A DNA stretch of 64,000 nucleotides, taken from positions 41,075 to 105,074 of the forward strand of contig CAMYOG010000046.1 in assembly GCA_947259925.1 (NCBI GenBank), written 5' to 3'. Made by a program: the position numbers and the translations under genes. Origin of the DNA: Thermoanaerobaculia bacterium (GTDB lineage: Bacteria > Acidobacteriota > Thermoanaerobaculia > Multivoradales > JAHEKO01). The stretch's first letter is position 1, and each line of letters begins with the position of its first letter. Below are positions 1 to 7,764 of this stretch, piece by piece. The notes under the pieces are model-generated. The model did no database searches, was not told the DNA's origin, and worked only from the letters and a program-made list of their open reading frames with translations.

Positions 1-2511
1 GGCCTGACCCGCCTCGACGGCGTCCTGCGCGAGAAGAATTGGGACCTGATGGTGCTCATGGAAGGGACCAACGATCTGGCCGACGTCTCGGCCCAGACCG
101 CGCTCTTCAACCTGAACGCCATGGCCGACAAGGCCGAGAGCCGGGGCGTCGGCGTCGCACGCGCGTCGATCATCCAGTTCAACCCGTCGGTCACCCGGGC
201 GCAGACCGGGGCGCTCAACTCCGCCGCCAAGAGCCTGCGTAACCTGATCGCCGGCCGGGCGTCGGCCGACAAGCAGTGCTTCGTCGACTCCTGGGCGAAG
301 CTCTGTAACGGCGCCGCCCCCGGGGCGGGGTGCTTCGTCTCCAACTACTGGACGCCGGCGCCACCGGCAGTTGACTTCGTCGGCCACCCGAACTCGCGCG
401 GCTACGACATTCTCGGCAGGGAGTTCCATCGGGTCCTCGGCTCCAGGGGGGCGCCCGGCGCGGTCGAGCTCAGCGGCCCCGAGGAGGACGCCGAGGTCTG
501 CGGCACCGACGCGTTGGTCTCGTGGTCCAGGGAGACCGTCGCGGGCGCCAGGTGCGGCAACTCGTTCCGGATCCAGATCAGCAGCCCGAACGGCACCCGG
601 CTCGACCGCTGGTTCTTCGAGGGCGAGACCTGCGGCCGGAGCGGCTGCAGCACGATCTCGCCGGTCAGCTTGAAGAAGGGCAACCACTCGGTGCGGATCC
701 AGACCCGCAACACCGCCGGCTACGGCCCGTGGTCGGCCGAGACCGCGTTCAGCGTCGTACCGACCGCACCCAAGCAGATCCAGGCGCTGCGTGGTCCCGA
801 GGGGGCGTTCTACTCGCAGGGCGGCCTGTCGACCGAATTCAAGTGGAAGCCCGATCCCGAAGCCATCAGCTACCGGCTTGAGATCCGCTCGGGCAGCAAG
901 ACGATCTTCGACGAGTCGCTGACCGACCTCGAGTGCAGCGACACCGAATGCGCCTACGACCTGGGTCAGAGTCTCGAGACCGGCCGCTACACCTGGCGGG
1001 TCATGGCCGAGAACGTCTGCGGCGGCACCTGGAGCCGGGCGGCGCTGTTCGAGGTCTTCGACTCGCCGCCGGCGACCGCGCCGGCCGCGGTCGGCCCGGT
1101 GCAGCGGGTCTTCGACAACACCCCGATCTTCCGCTGGAAGACCGTGCCCGGCGCCGACAGCTACGAGCTCGAGGATGCTTTCGGCGGCTCGGTCCGGCTG
1201 GCGGCCGCCGACGTCTGTCAGGGCGACACCTGTCGCCGGCTCTCGGCCGCACTCGCCCCCGGCCTCCACACCTGGCGGGTCCGGGCGGCGAATCCACTCG
1301 GCGACGGCGCCTGGAGCTCGACCATGACCTTCGAGGTCGTCGACTGCGACTGCTTCGAGGGCAAGGCCGCCGGCGGCGCCAGCTTCCTGCTCGCCGTACC
1401 CGAGAACTGGAACCGCGAGCTGGTCATCTGGGCCCACGCATCCAACGAGTTCGGCGTATTGGAGATCCCCGACTTCAGTCGTCTGGCCCAGCGGCAGTTC
1501 GACCAGGGCTACGCCCTCGGCACCACCAGCTACAGCGTCGCCGGCTGGCCGACGTTCCGGAGCAAGAAGGACCTCGAGAAGGTGTTCACGGTGTTTTCGT
1601 CGCGATACGGACGGCCGAAGAGCGTCTATCTCGCCGGCGAGTCGGCCGGAGCGCTGGTGGCGGCCCAGGCCCTCGAGAACGCCAAGCTCGGCAACGTTGT
1701 CGGCGCGCTCGCCATGTGCGGACCGCTCGCCGGCAAGGTCAACTGGGAAGGCGCCCTCGACCTGAGGCTCGCCTACGACGCCGTCTGCGCCGAAGCGGCA
1801 GGCGCCGAGATCCCCGGCGGTGCCAAGGGACTGCCCAACGCCCACGGGCTCGCGCCCGGCGACATCGCCGCCGCCGTCGACTTCTGCACCGGGCTGGCCA
1901 AGGACAAGAACCGCCGGAGCGCCGCTGAGAGGCGCCGGCTGAAGGATCTCCTCTCCATCACCGGGCTCAGCGAAGGCGGCCTCCAGGATGCCATGCGCCT
2001 GGCGACGTTCGGCATGGTCGACCTCGTCCGCGACAAGAAGAAGCTCAAGGGCAAGGTCCCGATCGGTAACGTCGGCGTCGATTATGGCGACCCGGAGGTG
2101 AACGCCACTATCGCCCGCGTCACCCCCGAGTCCAAGGCCGAGAACAAGCTCGAGGACGCTTCGGAGCTCGACGGCAAGATCGGCGACGCCAAGGTGCTAT
2201 CTCTCCACACCTCCAAGGACCCGGTCTTCTTCGTCGAGAACCTGAGCGACTACTCGGAGCTGGTGCCCGAGGAGAGCTTCCTTCTAGGCGTCGTCAAGGA
2301 GCCGAGAGCGAGCCACTGCGGCTTCAGCGAGGTCGAGGAGCTCGCCGCCTGGAAGGTTCTCACCGGCTGGACCGAGACCGGCAACAAGCCGAACAAGAAG
2401 GCGCTGCAGAAGCGTTGCGTCAAGTCCCGGCCCGAGGCACCGGGGGCGTGCCGATTCGACAATCGGCCGAAGGTGGGCGGGATGGACGAGCGGGTGCGCG
2501 GGCGGGGGTAG
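1..2511 (+). CDS. Secreted multidomain esterase, SGNH domain + FN3-like repeats + alpha/beta hydrolase (5' partial)
   Basis: The frame is open from base 1, so the gene starts upstream; the first ATG at 49 lies inside the SGNH fold. The N-terminal part shows SGNH block III (GTND in MEGTNDL) and a block V-like D-x-x-x-H-P ('DFVGHPNSRGYD') near residue 123. Three fibronectin-III-like modules follow (about residues 145-250, 255-355 and 360-450, counted from base 1), each ending in a W-S-x-x-x-x-F-x-V strand. The C-terminal half is an alpha/beta hydrolase with nucleophile elbow G-E-S-A-G (Ser about 548) and a late His ('SHCGF', about 772) as candidate catalytic residues. It probably cleaves esters or acyl groups on extracellular polymers; the substrate is unknown. 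Two different esterase folds in one chain is unusual. Its last 210 bases recur, degraded, at 3655-3864 and 5853-5956. Confidence 0.75.
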   Translation, partial: GLTRLDGVLREKNWDLMVLMEGTNDLADVSAQTALFNLNAMADKAESRGVGVARASIIQFNPSVTRAQTGALNSAAKSLRNLIAGRASADKQCFVDSWAKLCNGAAPGAGCFVSNYWTPAPPAVDFVGHPNSRGYDILGREFHRVLGSRGAPGAVELSGPEEDAEVCGTDALVSWSRETVAGARCGNSFRIQISSPNGTRLDRWFFEGETCGRSGCSTISPVSLKKGNHSVRIQTRNTAGYGPWSAETAFSVVPTAPKQIQALRGPEGAFYSQGGLSTEFKWKPDPEAISYRLEIRSGSKTIFDESLTDLECSDTECAYDLGQSLETGRYTWRVMAENVCGGTWSRAALFEVFDSPPATAPAAVGPVQRVFDNTPIFRWKTVPGADSYELEDAFGGSVRLAAADVCQGDTCRRLSAALAPGLHTWRVRAANPLGDGAWSSTMTFEVVDCDCFEGKAAGGASFLLAVPENWNRELVIWAHASNEFGVLEIPDFSRLAQRQFDQGYALGTTSYSVAGWPTFRSKKDLEKVFTVFSSRYGRPKSVYLAGESAGALVAAQALENAKLGNVVGALAMCGPLAGKVNWEGALDLRLAYDAVCAEAAGAEIPGGAKGLPNAHGLAPGDIAAAVDFCTGLAKDKNRRSAAERRRLKDLLSITGLSEGGLQDAMRLATFGMVDLVRDKKKLKGKVPIGNVGVDYGDPEVNATIARVTPESKAENKLEDASELDGKIGDAKVLSLHTSKDPVFFVENLSDYSELVPEESFLLGVVKEPRASHCGFSEVEELAAWKVLTGWTETGNKPNKKALQKRCVKSRPEAPGACRFDNRPKVGGMDERVRGRG

Positions 2512-2753
2512 GTGGTCCTGTTGCCCAAGACCGATCCCTGAGAGCCCAGGTCCCGCCATCGCCGGTGGTCGGTTCGAGCCTACCGCTCGACAGGGGCGAT
2601 CGCCTCCCTTTTTCCACCTGAACACCCCCCAGACCAACTACGCCGTGAGACCCGTTGGCGAATTCGTCATGATCGCGCTCAGCCACTGCGAGCTGAATCT
2701 CGACTCCCACGAGTCGGCATCGTGTTCGCTGACTCGGGTCCCGAGCAGGGTAA

Positions 2754-2835
2754 CGGTGCCGGACCTGCAAGATGCAGGTTGCGCTCAGCTTCCACCGTTC
2801 CTGGCTCCAACTTGCATCTTGCAGGCCTGGCACCG
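2754..2835. repeat. Long imperfect inverted repeat (27-bp arms)
   Basis: The arms at 2755-2781 and 2808-2834 match in 24 of 27 positions when one is reverse-complemented, around a 26-base loop. The core cctgcaagatgca is perfect, and the mismatches would mostly be G-U pairs in RNA. It sits 60 bp before the cupin lipoprotein gene, in a 382-bp gap (2512-2893) where I see no gene. There is no T-tract, so it is not a standard intrinsic terminator. It could be a REP-like element, a folded leader or an operator. I noticed no second copy in the window. Confidence 0.6.
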
Positions 2836-2893
2836 GTGCTTCGGTCCGAGCCGGTAGTGCTACTCTTGCCACTCCATAACAAAGGAGGTTTCG

Positions 2894-3628
2894 ATGTCCG
2901 CCAAGCTCGCTTCGCTGCTCGCGATGCTCTTGATCCTTTCTGCAGCCTGCGCCCAGCCCGAGCCGGAGATGGCCGAACCGGAGGCAGAAGAGCCGGCCGC
3001 CGCTGAGGCCGAAGGCCCTGTCGATCCGATCGTCGTCGACGCGGCGCACTACGCGGCCGAGTTCGAGAACGACCAGGTACGAATCGTCAGGATCACCTAC
3101 GGACCGGGTGAGGAGTCGGTGATGCACCACCACCCGGACAGCGTCGCAGTCTTCCTGACCGATCATCTCGTGCAGATGACGATGCCGGACGGCTCGACGG
3201 ACGAGATCTCGGCGAACGCCGGCGACGCTCTCTTCATTCCAGCGGGCGACCACCTGCCAAAGAACATCTCGGACGGTCCTTGGGGACTCGTACTCGTCGA
3301 GCTCAAGGGGGGCGGAGTAGCAGCAGAGCCGAGCGGCGACGATCCCGTCGTCGTGGACCCGGATCACTACTCGTCCGAGTTCGACAACGACCTCGTTCGG
3401 ATTGTCCGAATCACCTATGGCGCCGGGGAGGAGTCGATCATGCACTACCACCCGGACGGCGTCGCGGTCTTCCTGACCGATATGGTCGCCCAGATGACGA
3501 TGCCGGACGGGTCGAGTGAGGAGCTCGCGGCGAGCGCCGGCGATGCGATCTTCGCACCGGCGGGCCAGCACCAGCCGACGAACGCCTCGGGCGAGCCCCT
3601 GGAGGTCATTCAGATCGAGCTCAAGTAG
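2894..3628 (+). CDS. Lipoprotein with two tandem cupin domains
   Basis: This is a 244-residue protein of unknown function with an excellent ribosome site (aaaggagg, 6 bases before the ATG). The N-terminus is a lipoprotein signal ending in a lipobox-like SAAC (Cys about 20), then an acidic Glu/Pro/Ala linker to about residue 45. Two cupin modules of about 90 residues follow (45-135 and 150-244). They are close duplicates, sharing 'VRIVRITYG', 'GEES', 'FLTD' and 'QMTMPDGS'. Each keeps metal-ligand-like His residues ('MHHHPD' and 'MHYHPD') and the 'GDA.F.PAG.H' second cupin motif. A bicupin could bind a metal and a small molecule at the outer membrane or in the periplasm. Duplication within the gene looks fairly recent. 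A degraded esterase gene tail follows directly. Confidence 0.8.
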   Translation: MSAKLASLLAMLLILSAACAQPEPEMAEPEAEEPAAAEAEGPVDPIVVDAAHYAAEFENDQVRIVRITYGPGEESVMHHHPDSVAVFLTDHLVQMTMPDGSTDEISANAGDALFIPAGDHLPKNISDGPWGLVLVELKGGGVAAEPSGDDPVVVDPDHYSSEFDNDLVRIVRITYGAGEESIMHYHPDGVAVFLTDMVAQMTMPDGSSEELAASAGDAIFAPAGQHQPTNASGEPLEVIQIELK

Positions 3629-3654
3629 TCCGACGTCCAAAACAGGGGCGATCG

Positions 3655-3864
3655 CCGAGAGCGAGCCGTTGCGGTTTCAGCGAGGTCAAGGAGCTCGCCG
3701 CGCGGAAGCTCCTGACCGGTCGGACCGAGACCGGCAACAAACCGAACAAGAAGGCGCTGCAGAAGCGCTGTGTCGAGTCCCGTCCAGAGGCGCCGGGGGC
3801 CTGCCGGTTCGACAATCGGCCGAAGGTCGAGGGGATGGCCGAGCGGGTGCGCGGGCGGGAGTGA
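3655..3864 (+). pseudogene. Relic copy 2 of the esterase 3' end
   Basis: These 210 bases align without indels to bases 2302-2511 of the first gene, in the same orientation and with an open frame to a TGA at 3862-3864. The translation keeps 'NKPNKKALQKRCV' and 'APGACRFDNRPKV', but the candidate catalytic His of 'SHCGF' is Arg here ('SRCGF'). No upstream part of the gene remains; the cupin gene ends 26 bases before. It is best read as what is left of a paralogous esterase gene. The rest of the gap 3629-4020 holds only a small GC hairpin at 3918-3936. Confidence 0.75.
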
Positions 3865-3917
3865 GGCTCTCGCAAGCTGCGCGGCCCAGTCGTTTCACAC
3901 CGCTCCTATCCGTGTCC

Positions 3918-3936
3918 CCTCCGGCGCCGCCGGAGG
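3918..3936. repeat. GC-rich perfect hairpin
   Basis: The 8-bp arms cctccggc and gccggagg enclose a 3-base loop, between the esterase relic and the beta-lactamase-fold gene. There is no T-run after it, so a terminator role is only possible. Confidence 0.35.
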
Positions 3937-4020
3937 ATAGTTCCCGCTAACACCCTCTTACCTGAAGAGCGGTAGCCCCGTTCCAGAGGGTACCGACTCG
4001 CAGGCAGGGACCCTGGCGCA

Positions 4021-5811
4021 ATGAGCCAACGCAGGTATGCCCTCGCGCTCGCCCTACTGGCCGCCGGCTGTCTGGCCAGCTTTACCACCGCGGGAGCGGC
4101 ACTCGTCGTCCCCGGCGACCCCCTGACCGGCTCGGGCGAGGTCGAGAGGACCCGGCTGACTCGCCGTGAGCTGCAACTGGGCCTCGAGAGCTCGAGACCG
4201 GTCTCCGAGAATGCCCTTGCTCTGCCCACCGACGCCGGTCACCCTGGCCACACCTTCGTCGGTCGGCTGGAGCTCTCCGGTCATAGCACGCGGGGCTCCT
4301 GGCGGATTCTCGAAGACCGGTTCGGGCTCGGGAGACGCTCGGAGCGGCGCCATCTGCCCGAGTTCGATTTCGAGCTGGTGCAGCTTGGCAGCCACTTGAT
4401 CCCGGTGCGCCGTGGGCTCGTGATCACCTCGCACCCGCTCTGGAACTACCTCCTCGAGCCCGGACGGGTCTGGCAGGAAGAGTCCGACGACGGGCTCTCC
4501 CGCGCCTCTCTGCCCTTCGCGCTGGTCGGCAAGAACCAGAACTGCACGCACAACGGCACCCTGACCTTCCTGTTCGGCGAGAGCACAATCTCGTCGGTCT
4601 GGTACCAGGTGACCCAGGAGACCTGCCTCTACTTCAAGGCCGACCTCTGGGGGATGCTCGACGCCAGCTACGAGCCCCGAAGCGTCAGGCGGCAGCGCCG
4701 GATTCGCAGAGCCTTCGTGCGCGAGGTGAGGCGTCGAATACCGACCGCTCCGATCGAGCAGCTCGCCACCGACTACCCCGGTACCGATCCGAGCGTCTTC
4801 GGCAGCAGCGTGACGCAGCGACATCGCACGGCCTACGGTGTCGTGGCGGGGGGCGTCAACTATGTCGGCGCCTGCCCCACCCGCTATGGGGAGTACCCGC
4901 ACTGCGACAGCATGCGACTGCCGTCGTACTCGACCGCCAAGTCCGCCTTCGCAGGGGTCGCTATCCTGCGACTGGTCCAGCTCTACGGAGACGAGGTTCT
5001 CTCGGAGCTCCTCGTCGACTATGTGCCCGAGGTCGCGGCGGCCGGCGGATGGAGCGACGTCACCTTCGAGCACGCCCTGGACATGACGACCGGGCACTAC
5101 TGGTCGGCGGCGGTGTTCGAAGACGAGAACGGCCCGCGGATGGGCCCGTTCTTCAATGCTGAGACCTATCCCGAGCGCATCGCGGCCGCCTTGGACGCTC
5201 CGCGCCGCGATCCGCCCGGCGAACGCTGGGTCTACCGGTCGAGCGACACGTTCATCCTGACCCGAGCGGTCCAGGGGTTTCTCGCGGAGCGGCGGGGCCC
5301 GAGGGCCGACATCTTCGATCTGGTGGTCGATGACGTCCTACGCCCGCTGCGGCTCGGACCGGGGGCGCACACCATGCTGCGGACTGCCGAGAACAACTGG
5401 CGGGGCCAGCCGCTCGGGTACATGGGGATGTTCTGGATCCGCGACGACATCGCCAAGATCACGACCTTTCTGAACCTCGGGGACGGCCGCATCAAGCGCC
5501 GCCAGGTCCTCGACCCCGGGCTACTGGACGCGACGATGCAACGCGATCCGGACGACCGCGGCCCTCAAGCGGGCGTCGACTGGATGTACAACCAGGGCTT
5601 CCACGCCTTCCGCTGGCGTCGCTCCGAGCTCTGGCCCGGGCAGCCCGAGTTCTGGACGCCGTTCATGCTCGGCTACGGCGGCATCGTCTTCGTGATGATG
5701 CCCAACGGCACGGTCTACTACCACGTGAGCGACAACGACCAGTTCGGCATCACCGCGGCGATCCGCGAATCGATGCGGCACATCCCGGGCCCGGCGCCGG
5801 CAGAAGAGTGA
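4021..5811 (+). CDS. Exported serine beta-lactamase-fold hydrolase
   Basis: The 596-residue protein begins with a hydrophobic export signal. It has a possible lipobox LAAGC with Cys17, although cleavage after 'TTAGA' is also possible. Residues about 40-250 match nothing I recognise. The C-terminal about 330 residues are a class-C beta-lactamase/DD-peptidase fold: S-T-A-K at 304-307 supplies the Ser nucleophile and Lys, Y-R-S at 405-407 stands where class C enzymes have Y-x-N, and G-Y-G-G at 551-554 could be the third motif. Members of this family are mostly esterases or peptidases rather than resistance enzymes. The start follows a weak purine stretch (caggcaggga). An esterase-tail relic follows the gene. 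Confidence 0.75.
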   Translation: MSQRRYALALALLAAGCLASFTTAGAALVVPGDPLTGSGEVERTRLTRRELQLGLESSRPVSENALALPTDAGHPGHTFVGRLELSGHSTRGSWRILEDRFGLGRRSERRHLPEFDFELVQLGSHLIPVRRGLVITSHPLWNYLLEPGRVWQEESDDGLSRASLPFALVGKNQNCTHNGTLTFLFGESTISSVWYQVTQETCLYFKADLWGMLDASYEPRSVRRQRRIRRAFVREVRRRIPTAPIEQLATDYPGTDPSVFGSSVTQRHRTAYGVVAGGVNYVGACPTRYGEYPHCDSMRLPSYSTAKSAFAGVAILRLVQLYGDEVLSELLVDYVPEVAAAGGWSDVTFEHALDMTTGHYWSAAVFEDENGPRMGPFFNAETYPERIAAALDAPRRDPPGERWVYRSSDTFILTRAVQGFLAERRGPRADIFDLVVDDVLRPLRLGPGAHTMLRTAENNWRGQPLGYMGMFWIRDDIAKITTFLNLGDGRIKRRQVLDPGLLDATMQRDPDDRGPQAGVDWMYNQGFHAFRWRRSELWPGQPEFWTPFMLGYGGIVFVMMPNGTVYYHVSDNDQFGITAAIRESMRHIPGPAPAEE

Positions 5812-5852
5812 GCGCCAGCTAGCCGCCGCTCTCCACGTCCGTCCCCGCCGTG

Positions 5853-5956
5853 AGAAGCGCTGCGTCGAATCCCTTCCCGAGGCGCCGGGGGCCTGCCGGT
5901 TCGACCATCGGCCGAAGGTCGAGCGGATAGACGACACGGTGCGCGGGCGGGGGTGG
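5853..5956 (+). pseudogene. Relic copy 3 of the esterase 3' end
   Basis: About 104 bases match the last third of relic copy 2 and the tail of the first gene. The translation keeps 'EKRCVESLPEAPGACRFD' and ends 'VRGRGW', where TGG has replaced the stop codon. It lies 42 bases after the beta-lactamase-fold gene, in the gap 5812-6068 that otherwise holds nothing I recognise. Confidence 0.65.
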
Positions 5957-6068
5957 CTCGACCCGCCTGAGCTCCATCGGGAGGTCGTAGCCGGGAGCAG
6001 GGATTGGACCGCAACCCCGCGGCTCCCCCCCCGTAGAGATGTATGACTCCTTCCTTCGGGCTTACCGT

Positions 6069-7139
6069 ATGCGCCAGGCTCTGCTCCATGTTGCCGTCCT
6101 TCTTCTGTTCGCTCCGCTGACGCTCGCCAAGCAGATCTACCCTGGCTACACCTGGAGCCAGCCGACCGACGGTATCTACCTGCATTCGAGAGCCGACCCT
6201 CTGGCAGGGCCGGTCGACGGCAACTCGATCGTGATCGTCAACGAGGCGGACGTCTTCGTCGTCGACACCCACATCGACCCTGCTGCAGCGCGGGCCGTGA
6301 TCGGCAAGATCCGCCAGATCACCGACAAGCCGGTGAGCCACGTCATCAACACCCACTGGCACGACGACCACGCCAACGGCAATCACGCGTATCGGCAAGC
6401 GTTTCCCGAGGCGAAGATCGTCGCCCACCGTGCGACACTCGCCTCGCTCGAGACGGAATGGCAGCCGCTGGAGGACCAACGCCAGGCAACCTACAAGTCT
6501 CTGGCGGGCCGCGATCTCCAGGCCGCTGCGGCCGCCGCCGAGGCCGACGATCCCGATCGCGCCATGGGGATTCGCCTCTTCGACGGCTATCGCCAAGCGC
6601 TCGAGCCGGAGCTGCCGACGATGGAGCTCGTCTATCCGGATCTCCTGTTCGACGATCAACTGCTGTTCGAGCGCGGTGAGCGCACTATCGTCGTGTCGTG
6701 GCTCGGACGCGGCAACACCGAGGGTGACGCGGTGGTCTGGCTACCGGAGGAGAAGATGCTGATCACCGGCGACGTGCTGGTGGCGCCGATTCCGTTCGCC
6801 TTCGACTCGCCGATGCGCGACTGGATCGACACGCTCGGAAGGATCGTCGAGCTCGGTGCCGAGACCATCATCCCGGGTCACGGACCCGTGCAACGGGACG
6901 AGGAGTATCTCCGCCAGGTGGTACGACTGCTCGAGTCGACAGTGGCCGCGGTCGACAAGGCCAAAACGAGGGGCGTCGCCTACGTCGATCTCGAGCAGGA
7001 GGTCGACTTGAGCGAGCTCGAGCGTCTCTTCACGGGCGGCGACGCGATGCACACCTACGCCTGGCGGTCGTATTTCTTCTCACCCGGACTCAAGAGCGCC
7101 TGGATCTCGCTCGGCTACCCGGTGCCTGAGGAAGACTAG
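6069..7139 (+). CDS. Exported metallo-beta-lactamase-fold hydrolase
   Basis: The metal site H-x-H-x-D-H is plain in 'THWHDDHANGN'. Further conserved positions are the GDV near residue 235 and the late 'PGHGP' His, so a two-zinc MBL-fold hydrolase is well supported. I choose the ATG at 6069 because it gives a clean signal peptide (MRQALLHV...TLAKQ); an ATG at 6039 would add ten residues. Neither start has a strong ribosome site. The protein resembles periplasmic subclass-B3-like hydrolases such as quinoprotein-relay or alkylsulfatase-like MBLs. The substrate cannot be inferred. Confidence 0.8.
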   Translation: MRQALLHVAVLLLFAPLTLAKQIYPGYTWSQPTDGIYLHSRADPLAGPVDGNSIVIVNEADVFVVDTHIDPAAARAVIGKIRQITDKPVSHVINTHWHDDHANGNHAYRQAFPEAKIVAHRATLASLETEWQPLEDQRQATYKSLAGRDLQAAAAAAEADDPDRAMGIRLFDGYRQALEPELPTMELVYPDLLFDDQLLFERGERTIVVSWLGRGNTEGDAVVWLPEEKMLITGDVLVAPIPFAFDSPMRDWIDTLGRIVELGAETIIPGHGPVQRDEEYLRQVVRLLESTVAAVDKAKTRGVAYVDLEQEVDLSELERLFTGGDAMHTYAWRSYFFSPGLKSAWISLGYPVPEED

Positions 7140-7140
7140 A

Positions 7141-7163
7141 CCTCACGCCTGCGCCTTGAGCAC
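7141..7163 (-). pseudogene. Possible relic of a SpoIIE phosphatase 3' end
   Basis: 22 of 23 bases match 15475-15497, the 3' end and stop of the 7TM SpoIIE phosphatase gene. Read on the minus strand it encodes V-L-K-A-Q-A-stop, against V-L-K-A-Q-G-stop in the intact gene. It lies just downstream of the STAS gene, where a SpoIIE partner would be expected. The match is short and could be chance. Confidence 0.4.
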
Positions 7164-7173
7164 TCCCCGCACG

Positions 7174-7593
7174 TCAACAGACAGCAAGGGAATGGTGGCG
7201 GCGGAGCCGCCCCCGACGATGCGCCCGGTCGGCCCGCGAGCTCGCCCGCGACGAGGTCCGGAAGCGCTCCAAGGCTTCCTCTTCCGAGTCGACGGGGTCG
7301 AAAACGTCGAGGAGCCGGACTAGCTCGAGAAGCCGCCGCTGACGCCTGTCCACGTTCATGAGCTGCAGGTTCCCGTGAGCGCTCTCGAGCTTTTCATGAA
7401 GCATTACCAACTGTCCGATCCCAGAGGCGTCCAGTCGGGTGACTCCGGCGAGGTTGAGCACGATTCCGTGTGTTTCGCCTTGAATCAGGCACCCGATTCG
7501 GTTGTGTAGCGGCTTGGTGTCCGCACCCGCTGTCATGGGTCCGACAAGGTCGAGAATCGCGACGGAGTTGTGCCATCTGGTGGTGATCTCCAT
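7174..7593 (-). CDS. STAS-domain anti-sigma-factor antagonist
   Basis: The 139-residue protein carries a STAS domain over about residues 3-110. The phosphorylation loop reads L-D-A-S-G-I-G, matching D-S-S-G of SpoIIAA/RsbV, with Ser57 as the candidate phosphosite. In partner switching, the unphosphorylated form binds an anti-sigma kinase and frees the sigma factor, and SpoIIE-type phosphatases reactivate it. Two such phosphatases lie upstream on the same strand. The ribosome site (ggaaggag, 8 bases before the ATG) is strong. The last 25 residues are Arg/Ser-rich and not typical of STAS proteins, so the 3' end may be altered. No HATPase anti-sigma kinase is in the window. Confidence 0.85.
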   Translation of the reverse strand: MEITTRWHNSVAILDLVGPMTAGADTKPLHNRIGCLIQGETHGIVLNLAGVTRLDASGIGQLVMLHEKLESAHGNLQLMNVDRRQRRLLELVRLLDVFDPVDSEEEALERFRTSSRASSRADRAHRRGRLRRHHSLAVC

Positions 7594-7647
7594 GGTTCAT
7601 CTCCTTCCGGGAATCCTGGTTTGGTCTCCCTTCACTTCTGTATGACC

Positions 7648-7673
7648 GCGGGGCCGAAGTATTTCGGCCCCGC
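7648..7673. repeat. Perfect 11-bp hairpin between anti-sigma-like and STAS genes
   Basis: The arms gcggggccgaa and ttcggccccgc enclose a gtat loop, and both are perfect. It lies in the 171-bp gap between two minus-strand genes, about 55 bases before the STAS start. There is no T-tract on either side. It could reduce readthrough into STAS, protect an mRNA end, or act as a factor-dependent terminator. Confidence 0.55.
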
Positions 7674-7764
7674 TGCGGGAGGAGGCCCGTCCAGGGAGGC
7701 GAGGACGTCGGCTCTCTTCATGCCTCTCTCTGCAGCAAGGGCTGTGCCCGGCAGGGTAGACGCC

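Noticed and set aside
2535..2600. tRNA-like T loop (ggttcgagcc) after the first gene
   Set aside because: No acceptor, D or anticodon arm can be formed around it.
2420..3640. Long minus-strand open frame (406 codons) across the cupin gene
   Set aside because: It is antisense to a gene with signal peptide, lipobox, cupin motifs and a strong ribosome site. Its own translation shows no domain and covers the inverted repeat.
2591..3656. 14-base direct repeat caggggcgatcgcc at 2591-2604 and 3643-3656
   Set aside because: It flanks the cupin gene and could be a target-site duplication, but there is no transposase or terminal inverted repeat, and the core gcgatcgc is a common palindrome in high-GC DNA.
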